Shown in pieces: positions 47,344-57,278 of a DNA stretch of 64,000 bases (its first letter is position 1; each line of letters starts with the position of its first letter). The DNA is from Janthinobacterium sp. LM6 (GTDB lineage: Bacteria; Pseudomonadota; Gammaproteobacteria; Burkholderiales; Burkholderiaceae_D): assembly GCF_002002885.1 (NCBI RefSeq), contig NZ_CP019510.1, positions 2,232,001 to 2,296,000 of the forward strand, given 5' to 3'. Below the pieces are notes generated by a model. The model saw only the letters and a program-made list of their open reading frames with translations, was not told the origin of the DNA and ran no database searches. Position numbers and translations under genes: made by a program.

Positions 47344-48261
47344 ATGCAACGCAAGGCCGAGTATCCGCAACCGCAGATGGAGGTGGAACAGCAGCGCGAC
47401 GCCACGCCCGGCTTCGAGCCGAAAGGCAGTTTCGGCTTCATCCGCTACCTGGAGCACGGCTTTCCGAATGCGCTGGTGCGCTGGCATTACCACGACGAGT
47501 ACGAGCTGCACCTGATCGTGGCGACGAGCGGCAAGGTCTTTGTCGGCGACTATATCGGCCAGTTCGCGCCCGGCCACCTGGTGCTGACGGGGCCGCGCGT
47601 GCCGCATAACTGGGTCTCGCTCGGCACGCCGCCCGAAGGCGTGGCCCTGCGCGACATGGTGATCCAGTTTTCGCATGCGCCGCTGGCGTCGATGGCGGCC
47701 GCCATGCCCGAACTGAAGGATATTTTCCCGCTGCTGCAGCGCGCCCTGCACGGCGTGGAATTCTTTGGCGTCAGCGAACAGTCGCTGCGGCGCTTCCGGC
47801 GCATCCGCGACAGCAGCGGCTTGCCGCGCCTGATCGAATTTTTGAGCCTGCTGGGCGAACTGGCGCAGACCAGCGACTACCAGCTGCTGTCGACGGTGCC
47901 CATGCAATCGAGCGACGATGACGTGGCCTTGGCGCGCATCAGTTCGGCCATCAACTTCATCGTGCACAATTACAGCAGCCAGTTCTCGCTGAAACAGCTG
48001 GCCGAGCAGGTGGACATGCCCGAGCGGACGTTTTCGCGCTTCTTTCGCCACGCCACGGGCAACAGCTTCACGGACTTCGTCAACCGCCTGCGCATCAACA
48101 AGGCGTGCCAGCTGCTGATGGAGACGGAGCGCTACGTCAGCAACATCTGCTACGAGGCGGGTTTTAATAATGTGGCCAACTTCAACCGGCGCTTCCTGGA
48201 ATTGAAGGGCATGACGCCGAAGGAGTTTCGCCAGCAGGCGCTGGGCCGTTTTGGCGAGTGA
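47344..48261 (+). CDS. AraC family regulator of polyol genes, paralogue 1
   Basis: A 305-residue regulator with an N-terminal cupin-like sensor (WHYHDEYELHLIVATSGKVFVGDYIG near residue 42) and a C-terminal double helix-turn-helix (about 200-300, QLAEQVDMPERTFSRFFRHATGNSF and CYEAGFNNVANFNRRFLELKGMTP). It resembles MtlR-type activators of mannitol/arabitol genes. It lies 16 bases after the dehydrogenase gene, so it is likely in the operon it controls. The GATACT sites at 41.4 kb are candidate targets. It is closely similar to the next gene. Confidence 0.88.
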   Translation: MQRKAEYPQPQMEVEQQRDATPGFEPKGSFGFIRYLEHGFPNALVRWHYHDEYELHLIVATSGKVFVGDYIGQFAPGHLVLTGPRVPHNWVSLGTPPEGVALRDMVIQFSHAPLASMAAAMPELKDIFPLLQRALHGVEFFGVSEQSLRRFRRIRDSSGLPRLIEFLSLLGELAQTSDYQLLSTVPMQSSDDDVALARISSAINFIVHNYSSQFSLKQLAEQVDMPERTFSRFFRHATGNSFTDFVNRLRINKACQLLMETERYVSNICYEAGFNNVANFNRRFLELKGMTPKEFRQQALGRFGE

Positions 48262-48316
48262 AGCTTTTTGATGTACATTCGATGGCACGGGCGGGGACAG
48301 CCTGAGAGAGACGAGC

Positions 48317-49243
48317 ATGGAACACCTGTGGCACAAGGACAGCGAGCGCAAGGCGCCCGAGCTGGAACGCGAAAGCTACGACGGCATTATCAATTACCTG
48401 GAACATGGCTATCCCAGCTCGCGCGTGCGCTGGCACTGTCACGAGGAATATGAACTGCACCTGATCGTTGCCACCAGCGGGCGCTTGTTCGTGGGCGACT
48501 ATATCGGCGAGTTCTCGCCCGGCCACCTGGTGCTGACGGGTCCGCGCCTGCCGCACAACTGGATTTCCAACGTGATGCCGGAAGGCGGCGTGGCCTTGCG
48601 CGACATGATCGTGCAATTCGCCCACGCGCCGCTGGCCGGTGCCGCGCGCGTCATCCCCGAACTGCGCGAACTGTTGCCGCTGCTCGAACGCTCCAGCTAT
48701 GGCGTGGAGTTTTTCGACATGGGCGCGGAAGCGGAGCGGCACCTGGCGCGCATCCGCGCCACGCATGGCGCCGAGCGTTTCGCCGAATTCGTGCAACTGA
48801 TGAGCAAACTGGCGCGCACGGCCAACTACCGCTTGCTGTCGAGCGCCTCCCTGCGCTCGTACGACGACGATGCCACCCTGGCCAAGGTCAATTCCGTCCT
48901 CAATTACATCACGGAGAATTACCGCGAGCCGATTTCGGCGGAAATGCTGGCCGAGCAGGTGGGCATGTCGCTGAGTAAATTCTCGCGCTTCTTCCGCAAG
49001 GCGACGGGCAACAGTTTTACGGATTTCATCAGCCGTTTGCGCATCAACAAGGCGTGCCAGCTGCTGATGGATACCGACCAATACGTGTCGAACGTCTGCT
49101 ACGACGTGGGCTTCCAGAACGTGGCCAACTTCAACCGCCGCTTCCTGCAGGTGAAGGGCGTCACGCCGAAGGAGTTCCGGCGCCAGGCCGATGGCCGCTT
49201 CGGCGGCATCGGCGGGCCCGTGGCGGATATGCCACAGGCCTAG
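48317..49243 (+). CDS. AraC family regulator, paralogue 2
   Basis: A 308-residue paralogue of the preceding gene. The same sensor block (WHCHEEYELHLIVATSGRLFVG) and helix-turn-helix ending (CYDVGFQNVANFNRRFLQVKG) are seen. The two proteins agree over most of their length, so a tandem duplication is evident, although they have diverged in the linker (about 130-200). Both keep full-length domains, so neither looks decayed. Two regulators may respond to different polyols or act as a heterodimer; neither can be told from sequence. Confidence 0.87.
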   Translation: MEHLWHKDSERKAPELERESYDGIINYLEHGYPSSRVRWHCHEEYELHLIVATSGRLFVGDYIGEFSPGHLVLTGPRLPHNWISNVMPEGGVALRDMIVQFAHAPLAGAARVIPELRELLPLLERSSYGVEFFDMGAEAERHLARIRATHGAERFAEFVQLMSKLARTANYRLLSSASLRSYDDDATLAKVNSVLNYITENYREPISAEMLAEQVGMSLSKFSRFFRKATGNSFTDFISRLRINKACQLLMDTDQYVSNVCYDVGFQNVANFNRRFLQVKGVTPKEFRRQADGRFGGIGGPVADMPQA

Positions 49244-49314
49244 CCGCTGTCATTGCCTTGTCACTTTGAACAGTTACTCTCCACGGCTTCAATCCCACCC
49301 TAGCCGAGGAATGC

Positions 49315-51369
49315 ATGAACACTGCTGTAACGTCGATCCCGAAACTGACCCTGCTGGCCATCGCCGCCGGCCTGACCCTGGCCGCGTGCGGCGGCAGCGA
49401 CAATCCGCCGGCGGAACCTTCCAAGCCCGTGGCGCAGACGGGCGTGTTCCTCGACGGCGCGGTGGAAGGGCTCGATTACGTGGCCGGCAGCGCGGCCAAG
49501 GCCAGCACCAATGCCAAGGGCGAATTCATGTGTAATCCGGGCGAGACGGTGGCCTTCAGCGTGGGCGGCCTGGCCCTCGGTTCGGCGCCGTGCGGCGCCG
49601 TCGTCACGCCGCTGGCGCTGGCGGCCAGCACGAATGTGGCGGACGACAAGGTCGTCAACCGCCTGCTGGCGCTGCAACTGCTCGACGACGACAGCGATCC
49701 GTCGAACGGCATCAGGCTGACGGCCGAAGTGAAGGCGGCGCTGGCCGGCAAGACCCTGGACTTCGCCGCCGCCCCGGCAGCCTTCAACACGGCCCTGGCC
49801 GCGCATCTGGCAACGGTGGGCGCAAAATTCGCCGGCCGCACGGTCGATGCGGAGCGCCGCGCCCTCGTGCGCGAGCATTTCGAAGACACCCTGGCTTCGA
49901 AAGCGGGCGCGCCCGTCAACGAGGCGCTGACGCAGGCCAATCCGGTCGGTGAGGTGAAAGTGACGGTGACGCGCTACCAGATCCAGGCGGCCGATAAATT
50001 CTACGTGCCGTACGAGGGCGCAAACGCCAAGATCAAGGGCGAATTCCCGAACGGCTTCCTGCCGTCGTACGGCTCGGGCCTGGCCTACAAGGGCAAGAAT
50101 GCGGCCGGCGACCTGGAATTCTATGGCTTGACGGACCGCGGCCCGAACGGCGACGGCCCGCTGGTGCCCGACCCGTCGGGCAAGGGCACCATCGGCAGCA
50201 AGATCTTCCCGTCGCCCAGTTTTACCCCGTCGTTTGGCGTGATCACGGTGGGCAAGAACGGCGCCGTGCTGGCATCGAGCACGCCGATCAAGGTGTCGGC
50301 CACCGTCAACAGCTCGGGCTTGCCCGTGCCCGTGGGCGCGGTCGGCAATTCGGCCGAGATTCCCGTCATGGATGCGATGAAGTTCGATGCCGCCAGCAAG
50401 GCTGTCTTCAACGCGGGCGGTCTCGATTCGGAAGCCATCGTCGTCGATGCCAAGCGCAACGCGCTGTGGGTATCGGACGAATACGGCCCCTTCATCGTCA
50501 AGATCGATGCCGCCACGGGCGTGATCCAGGCCAAGTACGAGCCGGGCAAGGGCTTGCCGGCGCTGTTTGCCAAGCGCCGCGCGAACCGCGGCATGGAAGG
50601 CATGACCCTCGATGCGAGCAACGACAAGCTGTACGCCTTCCTGCAAAGCCCCTTGAGCGATGGCACGGCCATGTATTCGGTGACGAAGAAGGCGGAGCAG
50701 GTGGAGCGCTTCGCCCGCTTCACGCGCTGGATCGAATTCGACCCGGTGACGGGCACCAACGGCAAGATGTATGCGTATCCGCTCAATGCCGCCGACTACC
50801 AGGATGGCCGCACGGGCAACGCCAAGCTGGGCGACATGGTGGCGCTGGGCGGCGGCAAGTTCCTCGTCATCGAGCAGGGCGCCGCGCCGTCGGGCAAGGT
50901 ATTCAATAAACTGATGCTGGTCGAACTGAAAGGCGCCACGGACATTGCGGCCGCCGCCTTCAACGCGACGACGTCCGACCTGGAGAAAAGCAGCATGGGC
51001 GGCGCCCCCGTCAATGGCGCCGACTGGGCGGCCGTCACGCCGCTGAAGAAAACCCTGCTGCTGGACTTGAACGCCATCGGCTGGGCGGCGGAAAAGGCCG
51101 AAGGCCTGACCCTGATCGACGACTCCACCATCGCGCTGGCCAACGACAATGACTTCGGCCTGAAGACGAAGATCTTTGACGCGAACGGCGTGGAAGTCGA
51201 TGGCGCCGACGTCACGAAGTGCACGGTCGACGCCAACGGCACCATCGTCACAAGCAGCGCGGCCGGCTGCAACGCGGCCAACACCATCCGCGTGGCGCGC
51301 GGCGACGACCGCGAGCGTCCTAGCCGCTTGTGGATCGTGAAGTTCGCCAAGGCGCTCAATACGTATTGA
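49315..51369 (+). CDS. Esterase-like phytase-family lipoprotein
   Basis: A 684-residue exported protein. Its signal has lipobox LAAC (Cys about residue 24) with GGSDNPP following. Residues 40-170 are a cysteine-containing region with YVAGSAAKASTNAKGEFMC, like the carboxypeptidase-regulatory folds of surface proteins. From about 215 on it has the esterase-like domain of the phytase family (YGLTDRGPNGDGP, SEAIVVDAKRNALWVSDEYGPFIVKID, RANRGMEGMTL), a beta-propeller. Phosphate ester or other ester hydrolysis is the family's suggested activity. The gene stands alone and is followed by palindromic element D. Confidence 0.8.
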   Translation: MNTAVTSIPKLTLLAIAAGLTLAACGGSDNPPAEPSKPVAQTGVFLDGAVEGLDYVAGSAAKASTNAKGEFMCNPGETVAFSVGGLALGSAPCGAVVTPLALAASTNVADDKVVNRLLALQLLDDDSDPSNGIRLTAEVKAALAGKTLDFAAAPAAFNTALAAHLATVGAKFAGRTVDAERRALVREHFEDTLASKAGAPVNEALTQANPVGEVKVTVTRYQIQAADKFYVPYEGANAKIKGEFPNGFLPSYGSGLAYKGKNAAGDLEFYGLTDRGPNGDGPLVPDPSGKGTIGSKIFPSPSFTPSFGVITVGKNGAVLASSTPIKVSATVNSSGLPVPVGAVGNSAEIPVMDAMKFDAASKAVFNAGGLDSEAIVVDAKRNALWVSDEYGPFIVKIDAATGVIQAKYEPGKGLPALFAKRRANRGMEGMTLDASNDKLYAFLQSPLSDGTAMYSVTKKAEQVERFARFTRWIEFDPVTGTNGKMYAYPLNAADYQDGRTGNAKLGDMVALGGGKFLVIEQGAAPSGKVFNKLMLVELKGATDIAAAAFNATTSDLEKSSMGGAPVNGADWAAVTPLKKTLLLDLNAIGWAAEKAEGLTLIDDSTIALANDNDFGLKTKIFDANGVEVDGADVTKCTVDANGTIVTSSAAGCNAANTIRVARGDDRERPSRLWIVKFAKALNTY

Positions 51370-51427
51370 TGTAGTTTGACAGACGTAAAAAAGCCGCAGG
51401 CGTGAGCTGTGCGGCTAGCGTGGAGCT

Positions 51428-51454
51428 GGGGTCAGACCCGACGGGTCTGACCCC
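51428..51454. repeat. Dispersed palindromic element, copy D (short form)
   Basis: A 12-bp inverted repeat GGGGTCAGACCC/GGGTCTGACCCC with a 3-base loop (GAC... in place of GCC in copy B), lying between two convergent genes and followed by a T-rich stretch, so it may act as a terminator. Confidence 0.8.
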
Positions 51455-51472
51455 AGATTTTGCTTTTTTGGT

Positions 51473-53563
51473 TTACTCTTTTGTATACGTATTCAACCAG
51501 TCCAGCACCGTGTGATGCCATAGCAGCGAATTGGCCGGCTTCAGCACCCAGTGGTTTTCATCCGGGAAGACCAGCAGCTTGCTCGGGATGCCGCGGCGCT
51601 GCAGCGCCGTGAAGGTGCCCAGCCCTTGCGCCGTGGGGATGCGGAAGTCCAGGTCGCCCTGGACCACCAGCATCGGCGTCTTCCAGTTCTTCACGAAGTT
51701 GACGGGGTTGAACTGCTCGTGCCTGGCCGGCGCGTCGTAGTACGGGCCGCCGTTTTCCCACTCGGTGAACCACAGTTCTTCCGTCGCGTAAGCCATGCCG
51801 CGGTTGTCGAACACGCCGTCGTGGTTGACCAGGCACTTGAAGCCGTCCGGCCAGTTACCGGCGATCCAGTTCATCATGTAGCCGCCGTACGACGCGCCCA
51901 GCGCGCAGCTGCGCTCGCGGTCCAGCCACGGGAACTTCTTGGTGGCCGCTTCCAGGCCCTTCTGCAGGTCGATCAGCGGCTTGCCGCCCCAGTCGCCGCT
52001 GATGGAATCCGTGAATTTCTGGCCATAGCCGGTGGAGCCGTGGAAGTCGATGAAGACGGTGGCGTAGCCGGCGCCCGCATACACTTGCGGGTTCCAGCGG
52101 TAGCTCCAGCTGTTGCCGAAGCTGCCTTGCGGGCCGCCGTGCACCAAAAAGGCGATGGGATACTTTTCGCCGGCCTTGGCATTCCACGGCTTCATGACGT
52201 GGCCGTAGACGGTTTCGCCATCCGCGCCCGCGAACGAGAACTGTTCGTATTCGCCGAAACGCACGTCGGCCAGTGCCGCCGCATTCTGCTTCGTCAGCTG
52301 CACCATCGGCGCGTTTTCCGACTTCGCATCGAGCTTGCGCGTGTACAGCTGCGCGCCCGAAGCCAGGTTGGCCTGCGCCAGCACGATGGTATTGCCGCGC
52401 ACGTCGAAGTCGCCCACGGCGCCCTTGCCCGTCAGTGCGTTGACCTTGCCGCTGGCCGCGTCGATGTGGAACAAGCGGTGCTGGCCCACGTCATCGGCGG
52501 CGACGAGGAAAGCCTTGCTGTCCGGCGTCCAGCGGAAGTCGGCCACGGAACGGTCCCAGTCGTCGGCCAGGGTGCGTTTCTTGCCGGTGGCGACATCCAT
52601 CAGCACCAGATGAAAACGGTCCGCTTCGAAGCCAGGCTTGGTCATGGCGACGTAGGCCAGGGTGCGGCCATCGGGCGACCAGGTGGCTTTCGCATCCCAG
52701 GCCGGATTGTCGGCTGTGAGGTTGCGCGGCGCCTGGCCGCCGGCGGCAGGAATCGTGTAGACATCGAAGTTGGTCGACCACGATTCCGTGCGGCCGGCCA
52801 CGCGCACGGAGAAGGCCACCGTCTTGCCGTCCGGGCTGAAGTGGTATTCGCCATTGTCGCCGAACGGTTTCGAGGGCGCGTCGCCATCGAGGGTGCCGCT
52901 CAGGCTCACGGGCGCGGCGCTGACCTTGCCCGTGGCGTCGATCGGCGCCGAGTACAGCGCGTTGCGGCGGCCGTCGGCCCAGGTATCCCAGTGGCGCACG
53001 AACATCTGGTCGTAGACCATGCCGCTGGCCTTGTTTTTCGCTTTTTCATCGAGGCGTTTTTTCGTGCAGGCGAGGTCCGCGCAATCGAGGAAGACGCCCA
53101 TGCTGAAGGCCAGGCGGTCGCCCTGCGGCGACAAACGGTAGGTGTCGACGTCCAGCGGCAGGTCGGTGACCTTGGCCGCTTCGCCGCCGTTCAGGGGCAG
53201 CTGCCACACTTGCGAGGAGCCGGAACGGCTTGAGAGGAAGTAGATGGCGTCGCCGTTCGGCGACCATTGCGGGTCACTGGCGCTCGCTTCGCCGCGCGTG
53301 AGCTGGCGCGGCGCCGCGTTCGGCGCGCGCAGGTCGATCAGCCACAGCTGCGTGTTGCCGCGGTTCTTGTCCAGGTTGGTGGTGCGCACCGTGTAGACGA
53401 CGCGCGTGGCATCCGGCGACAGCACGGGGCTACCCACGCGCTCCATGGCAACCATGTCTTCCACGGTGAAACCGCGCGGCGCGGCCAGCGCCGGTTCTGC
53501 AGCAACGGCGGTGGTGGCCATGGCGGCACTGAATGCTCCCAAGAGCAGCAGACGTAAACTCAT
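51473..53563 (-). CDS. S9 family peptidase (prolyl oligopeptidase/acylaminoacyl type)
   Basis: A 696-residue serine peptidase with a signal peptide (about 1-22, ending AVAA), so it acts in the periplasm or outside. Residues 30-420 form a beta-propeller with WD-like repeats (QWSPNGDAIYFLSS, TWSPDGRTLAYVA). The alpha/beta-hydrolase domain has the nucleophile in GASYGGYM, the aspartate in VQGDLDFRIP and the histidine in DENHWV near the end. Such enzymes cleave short peptides, often after proline or from acylated ends. It is a single gene. Confidence 0.9.
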   Translation of the reverse strand: MSLRLLLLGAFSAAMATTAVAAEPALAAPRGFTVEDMVAMERVGSPVLSPDATRVVYTVRTTNLDKNRGNTQLWLIDLRAPNAAPRQLTRGEASASDPQWSPNGDAIYFLSSRSGSSQVWQLPLNGGEAAKVTDLPLDVDTYRLSPQGDRLAFSMGVFLDCADLACTKKRLDEKAKNKASGMVYDQMFVRHWDTWADGRRNALYSAPIDATGKVSAAPVSLSGTLDGDAPSKPFGDNGEYHFSPDGKTVAFSVRVAGRTESWSTNFDVYTIPAAGGQAPRNLTADNPAWDAKATWSPDGRTLAYVAMTKPGFEADRFHLVLMDVATGKKRTLADDWDRSVADFRWTPDSKAFLVAADDVGQHRLFHIDAASGKVNALTGKGAVGDFDVRGNTIVLAQANLASGAQLYTRKLDAKSENAPMVQLTKQNAAALADVRFGEYEQFSFAGADGETVYGHVMKPWNAKAGEKYPIAFLVHGGPQGSFGNSWSYRWNPQVYAGAGYATVFIDFHGSTGYGQKFTDSISGDWGGKPLIDLQKGLEAATKKFPWLDRERSCALGASYGGYMMNWIAGNWPDGFKCLVNHDGVFDNRGMAYATEELWFTEWENGGPYYDAPARHEQFNPVNFVKNWKTPMLVVQGDLDFRIPTAQGLGTFTALQRRGIPSKLLVFPDENHWVLKPANSLLWHHTVLDWLNTYTKE

Positions 53564-53680
53564 TCAAACTCCCGATTCTTATGACGACGTTATCGATATG
53601 GTATTGATGTGGCCGGCTGTACCGCCGGCGCCCGACATCATAGCAATAAAGACGCGCCTGCTGCGGGAGTTGACCGCCGG

Positions 53681-54388
53681 TTAGCCGGCCGGCAGTGCCA
53701 GTTGGTCGAGCGCCACGTGGCCCAGGAAGCCGCCGTGGCTGGTGGCCGGCAAGCCGTCCTCGATGGCATGGGCAAAGCGGATGCCGGGGTCCTGTTCCAG
53801 CGCGGCCAGCACGCGCGCCGTGTCCGGATAGTCTGCCAGGCGCGCCAGCTGCAGCGGTTCGGCCCAGCGCGCCGTGGCGGCCAGGTAAGCGTCGGCGGTG
53901 GTGGGGGCGGCATCGGAAGCCAGCCAGGCGCGGCCGGCGAGCAGGCGTTCCAGGTGCGCCAGGCTTTTATTCACCTTCTCGACGGCCATCTCGCGCCAGA
54001 CGGCCGCGCGCGCGTCGGTTTCCGGCGCGCGCGATGCCTGGAAGGCGGGCATGAAGGCCGCGTGGAAGGTCGTGTGCAAAAACGAGAGCACGCTGTTCAG
54101 GCGGTCGTACTGCGGCGTGCCCTGCGCAAAGCCCAGGCCGCTATTGGGCGCGCGCGCTGCGATATGCAGCAGGATCGCCATGCTTTCCAGCAGCGGCGTA
54201 CCCGCGTGCGTGAGCAGGGCCGGCGTCTGGCTTAGCGGATTGATGGCGAGAAAGGCGGGATGCTGCTTGCTGGCCGGGTCGCGCGCTTCCACTCGGGCAA
54301 GTTGGTACGGCAGGCCGCTCCATTCGAGGGCGGCGATGGCGGCGAACGAGCAGCCGAACGGCACGCTGTAGATCAGGGTGGTTTCCAT
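53681..54388 (-). CDS. Glutathione S-transferase
   Basis: A 235-residue GST. The N-terminal thioredoxin-like domain has SVPFGCSFAAIAALEWSGLPYQL, NPLSQTPALLTHAGTPLLESMAILLHIA with the glutathione gamma-glutamyl contact at ES. The C-terminal helical domain has the SDAAPTTADAYLAATARW capping motif. The substrate is unknown. It is divergent from an HxlR-type regulator over 114 bases with a palindrome, so redox or electrophile induction by that regulator is likely. Confidence 0.87.
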   Translation of the reverse strand: METTLIYSVPFGCSFAAIAALEWSGLPYQLARVEARDPASKQHPAFLAINPLSQTPALLTHAGTPLLESMAILLHIAARAPNSGLGFAQGTPQYDRLNSVLSFLHTTFHAAFMPAFQASRAPETDARAAVWREMAVEKVNKSLAHLERLLAGRAWLASDAAPTTADAYLAATARWAEPLQLARLADYPDTARVLAALEQDPGIRFAHAIEDGLPATSHGGFLGHVALDQLALPAG

Positions 54389-54464
54389 GCTGGAGCTCCG
54401 GTAAGAGGAAAGAAGGGCAGTCTAATCGTGATGGTTACTATTTGGAAGAAGGCAGAATAATGTG

Positions 54465-54485
54465 GTATAGGTACATTTTTTATAC
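54465..54485. promoter_or_regulatory. Palindrome between GST and HxlR genes
   Basis: GTATA (54465-54469) and TATAC (54481-54485) are separated by 11 bases, about 18 bases before the HxlR start. HxlR proteins bind such spaced palindromes at their own promoter; assignment is by position. Confidence 0.5.
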
Positions 54486-54502
54486 TAAGTGGGAAGCCAA
54501 CC

Positions 54503-54868
54503 ATGAAAGACAATGTCTCCGGCTGCGCCGTGGAAGAGGCCATGCGATTGCTGGGCGGGCGCTGGCGCATCGTGCTGCTCAGCTATCTGATGGCAGGGCC
54601 GAAGCGCTTCAGCGAAATCCGCCGCGCCGTGCCGAATATCTCGCAGCGCATGCTGACCCTGGACTTGCGCGCGCTGGAAGAGGCGGGCTTGCTGACGCGT
54701 ACGGTCTATGCGGAAGTGCCCGTCAAAGTGGAATACCGGCTGACGGACGAGGGCTTGCGCTTGCGCGAGCTGGTCGAGATGCTGCGCGCCATCGGCTTGC
54801 GCCTGCGCGGACAGGCGGACGCGGGCGGCGCCTTTCTCGCGCCCGATGCCGACGATCATTCTCAATAG
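54503..54868 (+). CDS. HxlR family transcriptional regulator
   Basis: A 121-residue winged helix-turn-helix protein of the HxlR (DUF24) family. The conserved N-terminal cysteine (SGCAVEEAMRLLGGRWRIVLL), the RFSEIRRAVPNISQRMLTLDLRAL recognition region and VEYRLTDEGLRL wing are clear. The cysteine is the usual redox or electrophile sensor. It is divergent from the GST gene, its likely target. Confidence 0.9.
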   Translation: MKDNVSGCAVEEAMRLLGGRWRIVLLSYLMAGPKRFSEIRRAVPNISQRMLTLDLRALEEAGLLTRTVYAEVPVKVEYRLTDEGLRLRELVEMLRAIGLRLRGQADAGGAFLAPDADDHSQ

Positions 54869-54929
54869 AAACAACTGTCTTTATGCAAAGTGCTAGACTG
54901 CGGGCCTTTCATCACTACTCTCGACACCC

Positions 54930-55526
54930 ATGCGCCTGACTTCCCTCGCCCTGACCGCCGTCGCCCTGTTTGCCGCCTTGCCGGCCCAGGCTGCCACCAT
55001 GCCGACGCTCGAACAAATCCACGCCGCCGTGCAGGTGGGCGTGGCCAAGACCCGGGCCAAAATGCAATCGACTGTGACGGTACCGATCGCCGTCAAGGTC
55101 ACCAGCTTGACCGGCTGCCAGGATTCGCAGGAAGTGCCGGGCGAAGTGGTGTGCCTGGTCGCCATGAGCGCGGGCATGCGCGATGCTTTCATGGTGCTGC
55201 CGCTGCGTAACGAGAACGGTACCTGGGTGGGCGTCGAGCGCAAGGACGCCAAGTTCGCGGGACCGTCGCCGGCCGAGGCGCAAGCGATGATACGCGCCTG
55301 GGCCAAGGAAGAAGTGGCGCGCAATCCGGAAGCGGCCAAGGATGTGCAGATGCAGGAAGCGCAGAGCACCATGCAGGTCAAGGCCGTCAACGAGTGCGAC
55401 GTCAAGCGCAAGACGGGCTATCTGGTCTGCGATACGGAATTGAGCGTGCCGAGCCGTCCGGAAGGCATCAAGACGGAACTGACCTTCATGCTGGAAAACG
55501 CCAACTGGCGCTACGTACCGCGCTAA
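54930..55526 (+). CDS. Secreted hypothetical protein
   Basis: A 198-residue protein with a clear signal peptide (about 1-22, LALTAVALFAALPAQA). The mature part has four cysteines (in TGCQDS, VVCLVA, NECDVK and VCDTEL), which may form two disulfides in the periplasm. Short blocks such as WVGVERKDAKF and FMLENANWRYVPR are seen. I do not recognise a named family. It lies 61 bases after the HxlR gene and may have its own promoter. Confidence 0.7.
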   Translation: MRLTSLALTAVALFAALPAQAATMPTLEQIHAAVQVGVAKTRAKMQSTVTVPIAVKVTSLTGCQDSQEVPGEVVCLVAMSAGMRDAFMVLPLRNENGTWVGVERKDAKFAGPSPAEAQAMIRAWAKEEVARNPEAAKDVQMQEAQSTMQVKAVNECDVKRKTGYLVCDTELSVPSRPEGIKTELTFMLENANWRYVPR

Positions 55527-55906
55527 GCCGCCGGCCGGCACGCTGTTCGCGCATCCGCCTGATATTTCTCCTGCCATGGCGCCAGCATCTCTTCGGGATG
55601 CCTGGCGCCGGCACACTTCCCTCCCGTACCCCATTGCCGTATGGCAGCGCATGACGCCGCTGGCAGGCCTGCGCCGCCATCCTCGGCAGGATGCATGCCA
55701 TTCCTCAAATTTGATATGGTTTAATCGATATATTTGTTTATTAATCATTACTTAATAATGAATGAGATAGAATTGGTGATTATTGTTGTATTTATTGCGA
55801 TTTTGGCATATTAAGTAAATATTCGGTTTAATCGTTATTTTTTTGGCGTATGATATTGATAATGCGCAAGTAAATGTGCCGCGATCCGAATGTCTGGAGA
55901 ACCGTC
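55527..55906. other. Intergenic region with hairpin and AT-rich leader
   Basis: No gene was found in these 380 bases. A stable hairpin lies at 55578-55609 (GGCGCCAGCATC against GATGCCTGGCGCC, one bulged base) without a T run. From about 55710 to 55880 the sequence is strikingly AT-rich for this genome, with a possible -10 TATGAT near 55848. It is the likely promoter region of the HD-GYP gene. Confidence 0.5.
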
Positions 55907-57133
55907 GTGCTGAAAAAAATAACGAGTAGTGAACTGGTGCTGGGAATGTATGTCGAGCGCCTGGGCCGTTCCTGGCTCGATACCCCTTTCTGGACGCGCT
56001 CCTTCCTGCTCGAGTCGCCGGCCGACCTGGAGCGTATCCGCGCGGCGCGCTTGAGCGAAGTGTGGATCGACGTGGCGCGCGGGCGGGCGCCGGCAGTGGC
56101 CGTTCCCGTTACCGTGCCGCCTGTCGTAGCCGCGCCGGCAGCCGATGGCGGCCTCGTCCGGAGTGCGGCGCCGCCCATGTCGCGCGACGACGAACTGGCG
56201 CACGCCCGGCGCCTGATCGAACGTTCGCGCCAGGCCGTGCAGACGATGTTCGACGAGGTGCGCATGGGCAAGGCCTTGTCTGCGGCGCAAGCCTATGAGC
56301 TGGTCGACGATATTGCCGCTTCGGTCCTGCGCGGCGGCAATGTGCTGCTGGGCCTGGCGCGCCTGAAAACCGCCGACAACTACACGTATATGCATTCGGT
56401 GGCCGTGTGCGCGCTGATGACGGCGCTGGCCAGGGAGCTGGGCCTGGTGCCCGAGCAGGTGCGCTCGGCCGGCCTGGCGGGCTTGCTGCACGATATCGGC
56501 AAGATGGCCGTGCCGTCCGCCATCCTCAACAAGCCGGGCAGCCTGAGCGAGGCGGAATTTTCCTCCGTGCGCGCCCACCCGGCCGCCGGCCACCGCATGC
56601 TGCAGGAGGTGGGCGAGATCGATCCGGTGGCGCTCGACGTGTGCCTGCACCACCATGAAAAACTCGATGGCAGCGGTTACCCCAATGGTTTGTGTGGCGA
56701 GGAAATCAGCCTGTTTGCGCGCATGGGCGCCATTTGCGACGTGTACGACGCGATCACTTCGAACCGGCCATACAAGCAGGGCTGGTGCCCGGCCGATTCG
56801 CTGCGCCGCATGGCCGGCTGGCGCGGCGGACACCTGGACGCGCAGCTGTTCGCCGCCTTCGTCAAATGCCTGGGCATCTATCCGCTGGGCACCCTGGTGC
56901 GGCTGCAATCGGAACGCCTGGCCGTGGTGGTGGGACAGACGCCGGGCAAGCCGCTGACCGCGCCCACCGTGCGCGTCTTCTTTTCCATCCGCGCCGGCAC
57001 CTGCATCGCCCCGGCCGTCATCGACCTGGCCGCGCCGGGTTGCCAGGAGCGGATTGTTTCCACGGAAAGCGCTAGCCAGTGGCGTTTGCAGGACGTCGAC
57101 CGTTACTGGGCCGGCGAAGCCGCCATGGCATGA
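55907..57133 (+). CDS. HD-GYP domain cyclic-di-GMP phosphodiesterase
   Basis: A 408-residue cytoplasmic protein. Residues 1-110 form a DUF3391-like N-terminal domain (ITSSELVLGMYVERLGRSWLDTPF). The HD-GYP domain (about 150-340) has HSVAVCALM, the HD pair in LLHDIGKMAVP, HHHEKLDGSGYPNGL and the following RMGAICDVYDAITSNRPYK. It should hydrolyse c-di-GMP, favouring motility. GTG 55907 was chosen because TGGAGA lies 6 bases upstream and homology starts there; an in-frame ATG at 55874 is possible. The chemotaxis receptor follows. Confidence 0.9.
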   Translation: MLKKITSSELVLGMYVERLGRSWLDTPFWTRSFLLESPADLERIRAARLSEVWIDVARGRAPAVAVPVTVPPVVAAPAADGGLVRSAAPPMSRDDELAHARRLIERSRQAVQTMFDEVRMGKALSAAQAYELVDDIAASVLRGGNVLLGLARLKTADNYTYMHSVAVCALMTALARELGLVPEQVRSAGLAGLLHDIGKMAVPSAILNKPGSLSEAEFSSVRAHPAAGHRMLQEVGEIDPVALDVCLHHHEKLDGSGYPNGLCGEEISLFARMGAICDVYDAITSNRPYKQGWCPADSLRRMAGWRGGHLDAQLFAAFVKCLGIYPLGTLVRLQSERLAVVVGQTPGKPLTAPTVRVFFSIRAGTCIAPAVIDLAAPGCQERIVSTESASQWRLQDVDRYWAGEAAMA

Positions 57134-57278
57134 CGGCTGGCACGGCTGTAATAAAGTGCATTTTGTTAATAATAAAATATTAAAATAAGGGTGCCAGTGC
57201 CGTGTCCGCTTTCCTGGCTGGCGCCCGTTCCTTGTCCGCATACCCGTCACCGTACGGGCTACCTCTGAGGATGTGACC